Shown piece after piece: positions 33,967-42,249 of a stretch of DNA of 64,000 bases (its first letter is position 1; each line of letters starts with the position of its first letter). The position numbers were made by a program, and so were the translations under genes. Below the pieces are notes generated by a model. The model did no database searches and was not told the DNA's origin. It saw only the letters and a program-made list of their open reading frames with translations. The stretch is from Negativibacillus massiliensis (lineage in GTDB: Bacteria; Bacillota; Clostridia; Oscillospirales; Ruminococcaceae), in the NCBI RefSeq assembly GCF_900148495.1, contig NZ_FTRU01000005.1:62001-126000 (forward strand), written 5' to 3'.

Positions 33967-34332
33967 TTAATGTTCGTCCAGATACTTTTCAATTAATTGC
34001 GGGATTTCTTCTTTGCGATATCCAAGAGAAGAAATATTTTCTACCATTCGGGCAATCTCATCATAAGCAAGTGTTTTTGCGACTTCCATAATCTTCTCCT
34101 TATCATCAGTGACAAAACGTCCAGCAGTTCGCTGACTTTTTACTAACCCATCCCGTTCCAGTTCGGCGAGTGCTTTTTGCATAGTGTTTGGATTGACTCC
34201 GGCTGTCATGGCAAGCTCTCGTACAGCGGGGAGTTTTTCACCGGGTTGGTATTTTCCTCGTGCAAGCTCATATTTTAAGATGCGGATAATTTGCAGATAA
34301 ATGGGAAGGTTGTCATCAAAGGACCAGGTCAT
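33967..34332 (-). CDS. GntR family repressor, YtrA subfamily (locus 2)
   Basis: A 121-residue winged-helix regulator: DNLPIYLQIIRILKYELARG, GEKLPAVRELAMTAGVNPNT, MQKALAELERDGLV and RTAGRFV, followed by a helical tail. The start at 34332 is chosen because AAAGGAGGCGGG lies between it and an in-frame ATG 18 nt upstream. A perfect 14-bp inverted repeat overlaps its promoter, the strongest operator in the window. It should repress itself and the ABC genes that follow. Confidence 0.9.
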   Translation of the reverse strand: MTWSFDDNLPIYLQIIRILKYELARGKYQPGEKLPAVRELAMTAGVNPNTMQKALAELERDGLVKSQRTAGRFVTDDKEKIMEVAKTLAYDEIARMVENISSLGYRKEEIPQLIEKYLDEH

Positions 34333-34348
34333 ATTCCCGCCTCCTTTC

Positions 34349-34402
34349 ATTATTGTATTAAGTGCTTAATACAATAATACCAGAGCAACCTTAAAATGTC
34401 AA
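34349..34402 (-). promoter_or_regulatory. Promoter and operator of GntR/ABC locus 2
   Basis: On the minus strand TTGACA (34402-34397), a 17-nt spacer and TATTAT (34379-34374). The perfect repeat ATTATTGTATTAAG (34349-34362) / CTTAATACAATAAT (34365-34378) covers -10 and the start site. Confidence 0.88.
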
Positions 34403-34607
34403 GAGAAAGAATCAAAAAATAAATTTCGTTAAAATCGGTGAAAAAAAGCAAAAATAAACAGATGTCAAAGGATAAAAGTGATGAATTTCGTAGAAAAAAC
34501 ATTTTTTGGATTGCAAAGAAGGTAGCATTATGATATCGTAAAAATGTCTGCTTATCTTTTCAGGAATGAAAAGAATCTATTTTTGCAGCTGGGAGGGAAA
34601 TAAAAAC

Positions 34608-35300
34608 ATGGCGAAGATAATGCGCCAGACCCTGCGAGAACAAGTCACTCAGGCAATACGAATGAAGCTTTTAACAGGAGAGCTTAAGCCTGGAACCAAG
34701 ATTGTGGAGCAAGAAATGGCAGAAGAACTGGGAGTCAGCCGTGGACCGGTTCGGGAAGCTCTGCGTCAGATTGAACAGGAAGGTTTAGTGGAATATACTT
34801 CTCATGTAGGTTGTTCGGTGAAAGATTTTACCGCTCAGGATGTGTATGAAGTTTATTTGTTGCGGGCAAATCTGGAAATTTTATCGGTAAAAATGTGTGA
34901 AGGACATTTTTCTCAACAAACGCTTAAGCGGATGGAGGAGATTTTGAATCGAATGGACTCCATTGAAGATCTGGAACACTTTGATGAAGCGATTGAAAAC
35001 GACAATGAATTTCATGAATGCATTATAAAAGAGTCCAAATTGACCAGGCTGTATACTTTGTGGAACAGCATGTCTGGGGGAAACACCATCGTCTTTTATC
35101 GGGGAGCTGGTAAAAGTGAGTATGTCATTCACAATCAGCGCAAGATCCATCAAAAGGTTTTTGATGCGCTCAAAACAGGGGATGTCAGCCTGATTTGCTC
35201 GACATTAATGGAACATTATATGGAAACAATTAATGGTTATTTGAGAGAACACAAGATTTCTACGCAGGATTTTCCTTATAAGATTAATATGGAATTTTAA
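34608..35300 (+). CDS. GntR family regulator, FadR subfamily (paralogue A)
   Basis: A 230-residue regulator: an N-terminal winged helix (about 8-75, GTKIVEQEMAEELGVSRGPVREALRQIEQEGLV) and a C-terminal FCD helical ligand domain. The start at 34608 is preferred to an ATG 42 nt upstream because GGGAGGG lies between them. It is clearly related along its whole length to the gene at 35596. It sits upstream of the oligopeptide transporter cluster on the same strand and may control it. FCD proteins usually sense organic acids or amino-acid related ligands; this ligand is unknown. Confidence 0.87.
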   Translation: MAKIMRQTLREQVTQAIRMKLLTGELKPGTKIVEQEMAEELGVSRGPVREALRQIEQEGLVEYTSHVGCSVKDFTAQDVYEVYLLRANLEILSVKMCEGHFSQQTLKRMEEILNRMDSIEDLEHFDEAIENDNEFHECIIKESKLTRLYTLWNSMSGGNTIVFYRGAGKSEYVIHNQRKIHQKVFDALKTGDVSLICSTLMEHYMETINGYLREHKISTQDFPYKINMEF

Positions 35301-35302
35301 GA

Positions 35303-35334
35303 AGAGAACAGACCGTTTTGGTCTGTTCTCTTTT
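35303..35334 (+). terminator. Terminator of FadR-type paralogue A
   Basis: AGAGAACAGACC-GTTTT-GGTCTGTTCTCTTTT. Confidence 0.87.
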
Positions 35335-35485
35335 GTATATAGTACAAAATGAGGACAGGAAGATTGTTGTGAAAAACAACGAGAATTTTTAAATAACTGT
35401 GACAAATAAGAATTTATTATGTATTTTGTATATAATGCAAGAATAAAAAGAGTGTAACATTAACAAAATGTTAGCGACTTTGTTG

Positions 35486-35538
35486 CAATTGATAAAGAAC
35501 TATGGTACAATACAGGACATAAGATTGTATACAATCTT
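35486..35538 (+). promoter_or_regulatory. Promoter and palindromic operator of FadR-type paralogue B
   Basis: TTGCAA (about 35486), a 17-nt spacer and TACAAT. The perfect 18-bp palindrome AAGATTGTATACAATCTT (35521-35538) lies just downstream, at or after the start site. The wider gap 35335-35595 has no other clear element. Confidence 0.78.
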
Positions 35539-35595
35539 CAAAATACTGTAATCTACATACACACAACCTGCAAAGCTAAGGGAGATTAACAAGGT

Positions 35596-36294
35596 ATGCC
35601 AAAACTGAACTATAAAACTTTGCGGCAGGAAGTCGTGGATGAAATCCGTCAAAAGATTCTGGGAGGCGAATTTAAGCCAGGGGATCGGATGAAGGAAAAC
35701 GAGATCGCAGAATTGTTTGGTGTCAGTCGCGGACCGGTTCGGGAAGCACTCAGGCAGATCGAACAGGAAGGCCTGGTTCGATATGAACGGAATGTAGGTT
35801 GTTCGGTCGCTGCGGTGACAGAGCAGGATATCTATGAAGTGTGCCTGCTGCGTGCCACACTGGAAATACTGGCAGTGAGGTTGAACAAAGGAAACTTTTC
35901 TGCTGAAAGCCTGCAACAGATGAGAGAGAGTTTGGAGCGGATGAAAGCTCTGGAAGATGACCTATATCAGCTGGCACAGGAGGACAATTATTTCCACAGC
36001 CGCATTATTGAACAGACAGGATTTCGAAAGATTGAACATGTCTGGAAAAGTATGAATGTCAATAATTTTGCGATTTTTTGTGCAATCGACAAACAAAGTG
36101 TCAAGGACAGTTATCAAAGACATCTCGATTTGCTTACCTGTTATGAACAGGGTGATGCGGAAGCGATGGTGGACGAGCTGAAAAGACACTATGACGTGGG
36201 AGCAGGAAGCACCACAGCCGAGAGTATAGTGAAAAAATCAAATCAGGAATCGTTAGCATCCGTTTTAGCGATCAACGCTGATTTGTATTTATAA
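35596..36294 (+). CDS. GntR family regulator, FadR subfamily (paralogue B)
   Basis: A 232-residue FadR-type regulator with the winged helix GDRMKENEIAELFGVSRGPVREALRQIEQEGLV and an FCD domain; the last 30 residues (TTAESIVKKSNQESL) extend beyond paralogue A. The recognition helix GVSRGPVREALRQIEQEGLV is identical in the two paralogues, so they may bind similar DNA. A perfect 18-bp palindrome in its leader suggests autoregulation. It lies 132 bp upstream of oppA and is the best candidate regulator of the peptide transporter. Confidence 0.88.
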   Translation: MPKLNYKTLRQEVVDEIRQKILGGEFKPGDRMKENEIAELFGVSRGPVREALRQIEQEGLVRYERNVGCSVAAVTEQDIYEVCLLRATLEILAVRLNKGNFSAESLQQMRESLERMKALEDDLYQLAQEDNYFHSRIIEQTGFRKIEHVWKSMNVNNFAIFCAIDKQSVKDSYQRHLDLLTCYEQGDAEAMVDELKRHYDVGAGSTTAESIVKKSNQESLASVLAINADLYL

Positions 36295-36336
36295 ACAGGA
36301 TATCCTGTTTTGCTTTTGGGATTATGATAATCCCAA
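36295..36336. promoter_or_regulatory. Two palindromes between paralogue B and oppA
   Basis: ACAGGATATCCTGT (36295-36308) and TTGGGATTA-TGA-TAATCCCAA (36316-36336). The second is followed by TTTTC and may be a weak terminator; both may also be operators. Confidence 0.6.
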
Positions 36337-36342
36337 TTTTCA

Positions 36343-36370
36343 TTGTCAATCACACGAGTCTTTGTAAATA
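36343..36370 (+). promoter_or_regulatory. Candidate promoter of oppA
   Basis: TTGTCA, a 16-nt spacer and TAAATA, directly after the second palindrome. Confidence 0.5.
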
Positions 36371-36426
36371 CGAGGAAACGTGTCGAAATAAGAGAGAGTT
36401 TGATAAGCCCGAAAGGAGAAATTATC

Positions 36427-38118
36427 ATGAAACTGAAGAAAATCCTGGCAGTTATGATGGCAGGCGCAATGATGCTTTCCATGGCAGCTTGCGGCGGCGA
36501 AGAAACAACAACTGCTGAATCTACTGGTGAACAGAAAACCATCGATGGTAATGTTCTGGATGCAGAACAGTACTTTAATGGTTATCTGAGCAGTGAGCCA
36601 ACCACTCTGGACAGCGTAACAGGTAACGACACTTACAGCTCCAGCATTCTGACCAATGCTATGGAACCACTGACCAGACTGGCTGAAAAAGACGGCGAGA
36701 ACGTTCGTGAAGGCGCTGCTGCTGAGTCTTGGGAATCCAACGAAGATGGTACTGTTTGGACCTTCCATCTGCGCGACAACAAATGGAGCGATGGACAGCC
36801 TGTAACAGCAAACGACTATGTTTACGCAATCACCCGTGTTCTGACACCAGAAACCGGTTCTCCAAACTCCTGGCTGCTGACCTGTGTTAAAAATGCAAAC
36901 GCAGTTCTGGCAGGCGAGATGGATCCTTCCGAACTGGGCGTAAAAGCAGTTGACGACAAAACAATCGAATTCACTCTGGAAAGCCCAACCCCATACTTCC
37001 TGGCTCTGACCGATACCCGTGTTATGATGCCACAGCGTCAGGATATCGTAGAACAGTACGGTGAAAGCTATGGTGCAGAAGCTTCCAACATGGTATACAA
37101 TGGTCCATTCAAACTCGAAACCTGGACCCACAACTCTGAACTGATCCTCGTTAAAAACGATCAGTACTGGGATGCAGAAAATGTAAACCTGCAGACCATC
37201 AACTACAAGATCATGAACGATGAGAACACCATCTTCAACTCCTTCACAAACGGTTCCATCGACTCCTGTGGTTGCGGTACTCCAGAATGGATGCAGAAAT
37301 TTGAAGCTATGGAAAATGTAGATTATATCCACTACACTTCTCCAGCAGTACGTTTTAACTTCTACAACACCAAAGATGAACTGTTCCAGAATGCAAACAT
37401 CCGTAACGCATTCACCCTTGCTCTGGACCGTGAAGACATCGTTGAAACCATCTATCATGGTACCATGTCTCCAGCATACGGTTGGGTACCGGATGGCGTT
37501 TCCGTTGGCGATCAGGGTATCTACAGAGAAAAAGTTGAAGAACCTCTGAAAGCTATGGTTGGTTCCGAAGATCCAAAAGAACTGCTCCTCAAAGGTATGG
37601 AAGAACTCGGTCTTGGTTCCGATCCTTCCACTCTGGAAGTAACCTTCAGCCTCGGTGGTGTTGACCAGTGGATGAAGAACTACGGCGAATACTATCAGCA
37701 GACATTCAAAAACGTTCTGGGCGTAAACGTTGTTCTGGACTTCAATGAATGGGGAACCTTCCAGTCCAAAGTTAACTCCGGTGACTACCAGATGGGTTAC
37801 ATGTCCTGGGGTATCGACTACAACGATCCATACTCCATGCTGGCTGTTATGTACTCCTCTTCCGGTAACATCAACACTGGTTGGGTAAATGAAAAATATG
37901 ATGAGCTGCTGGATCAGGCTGCAGTAGAGATGGACGATGCAAAACGTCTGGAACTGTACAAAGAAGCAGAAACAATCCTCTTCGAGGAAGGCCCTCTCTG
38001 CCCAGTTGTTAACGAAGCTGCTAACACCTTCCGTTACAACTACATCAAGAACAGCAACACAATGCCATTTACTTCTACCGGTCTGAAATACGCTTATGTA
38101 AGCGGACGCAACGCATAA
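36427..38118 (+). CDS. oppA: Oligopeptide ABC transporter substrate-binding lipoprotein
   Basis: Captures oligopeptides outside the membrane for import. The 563-residue protein begins with a lipoprotein signal (MKLKKILAVMMAGAMMLSMA, lipobox with Cys22) and has the SBP family 5 layout: TLDSVTGNDTYSSSILTNAMEPL, then WTFHLRDNKWSDGQPVTANDYVYAI, which is the family signature. GAAAGGAG precedes the ATG at 36427; an earlier in-frame codon lies before the ribosome binding site. Codon bias is strong, as expected for an abundant protein. A hairpin separates it from oppB, which would give more binding protein than permease. Confidence 0.94.
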   Translation: MKLKKILAVMMAGAMMLSMAACGGEETTTAESTGEQKTIDGNVLDAEQYFNGYLSSEPTTLDSVTGNDTYSSSILTNAMEPLTRLAEKDGENVREGAAAESWESNEDGTVWTFHLRDNKWSDGQPVTANDYVYAITRVLTPETGSPNSWLLTCVKNANAVLAGEMDPSELGVKAVDDKTIEFTLESPTPYFLALTDTRVMMPQRQDIVEQYGESYGAEASNMVYNGPFKLETWTHNSELILVKNDQYWDAENVNLQTINYKIMNDENTIFNSFTNGSIDSCGCGTPEWMQKFEAMENVDYIHYTSPAVRFNFYNTKDELFQNANIRNAFTLALDREDIVETIYHGTMSPAYGWVPDGVSVGDQGIYREKVEEPLKAMVGSEDPKELLLKGMEELGLGSDPSTLEVTFSLGGVDQWMKNYGEYYQQTFKNVLGVNVVLDFNEWGTFQSKVNSGDYQMGYMSWGIDYNDPYSMLAVMYSSSGNINTGWVNEKYDELLDQAAVEMDDAKRLELYKEAETILFEEGPLCPVVNEAANTFRYNYIKNSNTMPFTSTGLKYAYVSGRNA

Positions 38119-38165
38119 TTTAATTTCATAACGAAGTAAGGCTTTCTTTTACAAGCGAAGCGCGG

Positions 38166-38197
38166 ACAGGCAGCCGGTTTTGGCTGCCTGTTCCTTT
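38166..38197 (+). terminator. Attenuator hairpin between oppA and oppB
   Basis: ACAGGCAGCC-GGTTTT-GGCTGCCTGT followed by TCCTTTAT, an imperfect U-tail that should let part of the transcripts through. Confidence 0.75.
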
Positions 38198-38253
38198 ATC
38201 AAAAATGTAAGAATCAGAAGTGTAAGAAATAGAAGAGGATAAGGGGGAAAAGT

Positions 38254-39177
38254 ATGCTTAAGTATGTGCTCAAACGAATTGGCTACATGCTGATCACACT
38301 GTTTATCATTGCAACAGCAACCTTCTTCATGATGCACTCGATCCCAGGTGACCCTCTGGGTGCGATGGCGAACAAGCTGCCGGAACAGGCAAAAGCAAAC
38401 TACTACGCAAAATACGGTTTGGATAAACCACTGACCGAACAATATACAATCTTTATGAAAAACCTGATCACAAAAGGTGATCTGGGTGAGTCGCTCAAAT
38501 ATCCAGGTAAGAGCATTACCGAAACACTGCTTACAAACTCCAAAGTTTCCGGTGTAACTGGTGGTTTGGCTCTGGTATTCGGTGTAGCAATCGGTGTTAC
38601 TTTGGGTATTGTCGCAGCACTTAACAAAAACAAATGGCCGGACTATCTGGTTATGTTCATTGCGATTTTGGGTATCACCATCCCAGTATTCGTTATGGCG
38701 TCGTTGCTCCAGTATCTGTTTACCGTTAAATGGATGATCCTTCCAACTACCGGATGGGGCAAACCGGAGAACCTGGTTCTGCCGGTTATCGCAATGTGTT
38801 TTGGTACCATTGCAACCTACGCACGTTACTTAAAATCCAACATGCTGGAAGTTATGGGACAGGATTACATCCTGACTGCTGAGGCAAAAGGTGTCAGCGG
38901 TTTCCATATCATTAAGGACCATGTTTTGAAAAACGCATTCCTGCCATGTATCACCATTCTGGGTGGACAGATTTCCGGTATCTTTACAGGTTCCTTCGTT
39001 ATCGAAAAAATGTTTGGTATCCCTGGTCTTGGTTTCTACTATGTATCTTCGATCAATGACCGTGACTACACCATGATTATTGGTACCACCATCTTTGCAG
39101 CAGCACTGTTTGTTGTAGCACAGCTGCTCATCGATATCGCTTACACAATCCTTGACCCACGTATCCGCGTAAAATAA
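38254..39177 (+). CDS. oppB: Oligopeptide ABC transporter permease
   Basis: Inner permease of the peptide importer, 307 residues with six helices. MLKYVLKRIGYMLITLFIIATATFF is the typical start, followed by SIPGDPLGAMANKLP. The cytoplasmic EAA-like loop DYILTAEAKGVSGFHIIKDHVLKNAFLP contacts the ATPases. AAGGGGGAAAAGT precedes the ATG. It is followed 17 nt later by oppC. Confidence 0.94.
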   Translation: MLKYVLKRIGYMLITLFIIATATFFMMHSIPGDPLGAMANKLPEQAKANYYAKYGLDKPLTEQYTIFMKNLITKGDLGESLKYPGKSITETLLTNSKVSGVTGGLALVFGVAIGVTLGIVAALNKNKWPDYLVMFIAILGITIPVFVMASLLQYLFTVKWMILPTTGWGKPENLVLPVIAMCFGTIATYARYLKSNMLEVMGQDYILTAEAKGVSGFHIIKDHVLKNAFLPCITILGGQISGIFTGSFVIEKMFGIPGLGFYYVSSINDRDYTMIIGTTIFAAALFVVAQLLIDIAYTILDPRIRVK

Positions 39178-39194
39178 TTTAAGGAGGAGAACAT

Positions 39195-40154
39195 ATGTCT
39201 ACAGAAGAAAATAAAGTGACATCTGCGACAGAATGGGAAGACATTCCAGCAGAAAAGTTCCAGATTATTGGAACCGACGATTTCTCCGGCGACATTATTG
39301 CTCGTCCAAAGGTAGGCTATTGGGCAGACGCGTGGAGAAGATTTAGAGAAAACAAGATTGCTCTGGTTGCTTTGATTATCCTTGTTGTTATGGTTATCAT
39401 GGTAATCTTTGGCCCTGCAATCTCCGGATATAACTTTGAACAAATGGATACTTCTGCAATCAACCAGACTCCGAATGCACAGCACTGGTTTGGTACTGAC
39501 TCCCTGGGTCGTGACCTGTTTGCACGTGTATGGCAGGCTGGTCGAGTTTCTCTGGCAATCGGTATCGTTGGTGCAGTTGTAGCCAGCGTTGTCGGCAGTA
39601 TCTACGGCGGTATCGCTTCCTATTTTGGCGGCATCGTTGACGATATCATGATGCGTATCGTAGAGGTATTGCTGAGCATTCCTTATCTGATTATCGTTAT
39701 TTTGATCTCGGTTGTAACCGATTCCAAGAGCATGGGAACCATGATGCTGGCACTGACCCTGACCGGTTGGTGTGGTATTGCCCGTCTGGTTCGCGGACAG
39801 ATGCTCCAGTTAAAATCTCAGGAGTACGTTCTGGCTGCAAATGCTCTGGGTGTATCTCCATTTAAAACCATCATGCGCCACATGATTCCAAATACCATTG
39901 GTATCATCATCGTAGCAATCACCTTCGATATCCCAGGCTACATCTTCTCCGAGGCATTCTTGAGCTACATCGGTCTGGGTATTCAGCCACCGGATACCAG
40001 CTGGGGTGCTCTGGCTTCCGCAGCACAGCAGAACTTCATGTTCTATCCATATCAGCTGTTCTTCCCATCGATTATGATCGCGCTCACCATGCTCTCCTTT
40101 ACCCTGCTGGGTGACGGCCTGCGTGACGCACTTGACCCGAAACTGAGAAAGTAG
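39195..40154 (+). CDS. oppC: Oligopeptide ABC transporter permease
   Basis: Second permease, 319 residues with six helices. The N-terminal cytoplasmic stretch of about 60 residues leads into DAWRRFRENKIALVAL, a hallmark of OppC/DppC. HWFGTDSLGRDLFARVWQAGRVSL is the family signature, and the EAA loop is YVLAANALGVSPFKTIMRHMIPNT. AAGGAGGAG precedes the ATG. OppD follows 13 nt downstream. Confidence 0.94.
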   Translation: MSTEENKVTSATEWEDIPAEKFQIIGTDDFSGDIIARPKVGYWADAWRRFRENKIALVALIILVVMVIMVIFGPAISGYNFEQMDTSAINQTPNAQHWFGTDSLGRDLFARVWQAGRVSLAIGIVGAVVASVVGSIYGGIASYFGGIVDDIMMRIVEVLLSIPYLIIVILISVVTDSKSMGTMMLALTLTGWCGIARLVRGQMLQLKSQEYVLAANALGVSPFKTIMRHMIPNTIGIIIVAITFDIPGYIFSEAFLSYIGLGIQPPDTSWGALASAAQQNFMFYPYQLFFPSIMIALTMLSFTLLGDGLRDALDPKLRK

Positions 40155-40167
40155 GAGGAGGATACAA

Positions 40168-41190
40168 ATGGCAAACGATAAGATCTTAGAAGTAAAAGAC
40201 CTCAGCGTGTCCTTTAATACCTACGCAGGAGAGGTTAAAGCTGTTCGCGGTGTCAGCTTCGAATTAAACCGCGGTGAAACCCTCGCATTTGTAGGCGAGT
40301 CCGGCTGTGGTAAAACCGTAACCGCAAAATCCATCCTTCGTCTGCTCAAACCTCCGTTTGCAGTAATTAAGGAAGGTTCCAAGATTACCTGCGATGGCAA
40401 AGACGTTCTCTCTTTAAATAAGAAAGAACTGTGTGAGTTCCGCGGCGACGAAGTCAGCATGATTTTCCAGGACCCAATGACTTCCCTCAACCCAACCATG
40501 ACTGTTGGTAAACAGATCATGGAAAGCCTGCGCATTCACCGTCATCTGGACAAAAAACAGGCAAGGGAAGAAGCAATCAAAATGCTCAAGATGGTAAACA
40601 TCCCAAGCCCGGAAAAAAGAATTGACAGCTATCCGCACGAAATGTCCGGTGGTATGCGTCAGCGTGTTATGATCGCAATGGCTCTGGCATGTAGTCCAAA
40701 GATTCTGATTGCGGACGAGCCAACCACCGCTCTGGACGTTACCATTCAGGCACAGATCATGGATCTGATGCGTGAGCTGAAAGAAAAGATGAACACCGCA
40801 ATCATTCTGGTAACCCATGACCTTGGCGTTGTTGCAAACTTTGCAGACCGCATTCAGGTTATGTACGCTGGTCAGGTTGTGGAAAGAGGTACCGCTAGAG
40901 AAATCTTCTATGATTCCAAGCACCCATACACCTGGGCCCTGCTGAGCTCTGTTCCAAAACTGGCAAAAGAATCCAAACAGGAACTGTATGCACTCAAAGG
41001 TACTCCACCGGATCTGATCCTGCCACTTAACCATTGTCCGTTTGCATCCAGATGTGAATACTGCATGCCGATCTGTAAGGAAAAGAATCCACTGGAAACC
41101 ACCATTACAGATACTCATCGCGTATCCTGCTGGCTGCAGCATCCAAATGCGCCGAAGGTAAAATCCTTCTATGACAGGGAGGCAAAATAA
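40168..41190 (+). CDS. oppD: Oligopeptide ABC transporter ATP-binding protein
   Basis: A 340-residue ATPase of the importer. Walker A is GESGCGKTV, the Q-loop MIFQDPMTSLNPTM, the C-loop MSGGMRQRV and Walker B ILIADEPTTALDV. The C-terminal extension carries the cysteines CPFASRCEYCMPIC, typical of the oligopeptide/dipeptide ATPase class that can hold an iron-sulfur cluster. Its stop overlaps the oppF start by one base. Confidence 0.95.
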   Translation: MANDKILEVKDLSVSFNTYAGEVKAVRGVSFELNRGETLAFVGESGCGKTVTAKSILRLLKPPFAVIKEGSKITCDGKDVLSLNKKELCEFRGDEVSMIFQDPMTSLNPTMTVGKQIMESLRIHRHLDKKQAREEAIKMLKMVNIPSPEKRIDSYPHEMSGGMRQRVMIAMALACSPKILIADEPTTALDVTIQAQIMDLMRELKEKMNTAIILVTHDLGVVANFADRIQVMYAGQVVERGTAREIFYDSKHPYTWALLSSVPKLAKESKQELYALKGTPPDLILPLNHCPFASRCEYCMPICKEKNPLETTITDTHRVSCWLQHPNAPKVKSFYDREAK

Positions 41191-42185
41191 TGGATCAGGT
41201 AATTGAAAAACTGCAGAACGCCGACAACATCCTGGAAGTTACCGACCTGTGCAAGTTCTTTAAAGCAGGACGCAAACAGACACTGAAAGCGGTAGACCAT
41301 GTAACAATCGGCATTAAACGAGGAGAAACACTGGGTCTGGTAGGTGAGTCCGGCTGCGGAAAAACCACCTGCGGCCGTACCATGATCAAGCTCTACGAGC
41401 CAACATCTGGTAAAGTTGTTTTTGACGGCAAGGATATCTCCACCCTCAAAGGCAAAGATCTTCTGGAGTTCAAAAAGAATGTCCAGATCATTTTCCAGGA
41501 CCCATATGCATCTTTGGACCCTCGTATGACAATCGGTGAAATTATTTCCGAGGGAATGGACATCCATTTCCATTTCAGCGAAGAAGAAAAAACAAAACGA
41601 GTTGCAGACCTGCTCAACAAGGTAGGCTTGAGCGCAGAATATGCAAACCGTTTTGCTCATGAGCTTTCCGGCGGTCAGCGTCAGCGTGTCGGTATTGCCC
41701 GCGCACTGGCAGTAGAACCAAAATTCATTGTCTGTGACGAGCCAATCTCCGCGCTGGACGTATCCATTCAGGCTCAGGTAGTAAACCTTCTGATCAAACT
41801 TCAGAAAGAATTTGGTCTGACCTACCTGTTCATCTCCCACGACCTGTCGATGGTAAAACACATCTCTGACCGAGTTGGTGTTATGTACTTAGGTTCGATG
41901 GTAGAACTTGCAAGCAACTATGACCTGTACGGTGAGCCGCTGCATCCATATACACAGGCACTGATCTCTGCAATCCCAATGGCAGATCCGGATGGAGAAG
42001 CTACCAGAGAAAGAATCAAACTGGAAGGCGAAGTTCCAAGCCCGATCAACCCACCACCGGGATGCAAATTCAGACCAAGATGCAGATATGCAATGGATAT
42101 CTGCGAAAAAGAAGCACCAAAGCTGATTGAAGTAAAACCAAATCACTTTGTAGCGTGCCACCTGTGCCATCAGCAGCACAAATAA
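41190..42185 (+). CDS. oppF: Oligopeptide ABC transporter ATP-binding protein
   Basis: A 331-residue second ATPase. Walker A is GESGCGKTT, the Q-loop [14 protein letters not shown], the C-loop [15 protein letters not shown] and Walker [14 protein letters not shown]; the Cys-rich tail is [14 protein letters not shown]. It completes a full importer in the order binding protein, two permeases, two ATPases. A strong terminator follows. Confidence 0.95.
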   Translation: MDQVIEKLQNADNILEVTDLCKFFKAGRKQTLKAVDHVTIGIKRGETLGLVGESGCGKTTCGRTMIKLYEPTSGKVVFDGKDISTLKGKDLLEFKKNVQIIFQDPYASLDPRMTIGEIISEGMDIHFHFSEEEKTKRVADLLNKVGLSAEYANRFAHELSGGQRQRVGIARALAVEPKFIVCDEPISALDVSIQAQVVNLLIKLQKEFGLTYLFISHDLSMVKHISDRVGVMYLGSMVELASNYDLYGEPLHPYTQALISAIPMADPDGEATRERIKLEGEVPSPINPPPGCKFRPRCRYAMDICEKEAPKLIEVKPNHFVACHLCHQQHK

Positions 42186-42194
42186 AGAAATTCG

Positions 42195-42226
42195 GGCGGT
42201 TGCAAATTTTTGCAGCCGCCTTTTTT
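42195..42226 (+). terminator. Terminator of the opp operon
   Basis: GGCGGTTGCA-AATTTT-TGCAGCCGCCTTTTTT (one G-U pair). Confidence 0.9.
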
Positions 42227-42249
42227 GTAACAAAGAATGGAGGGGTTTT

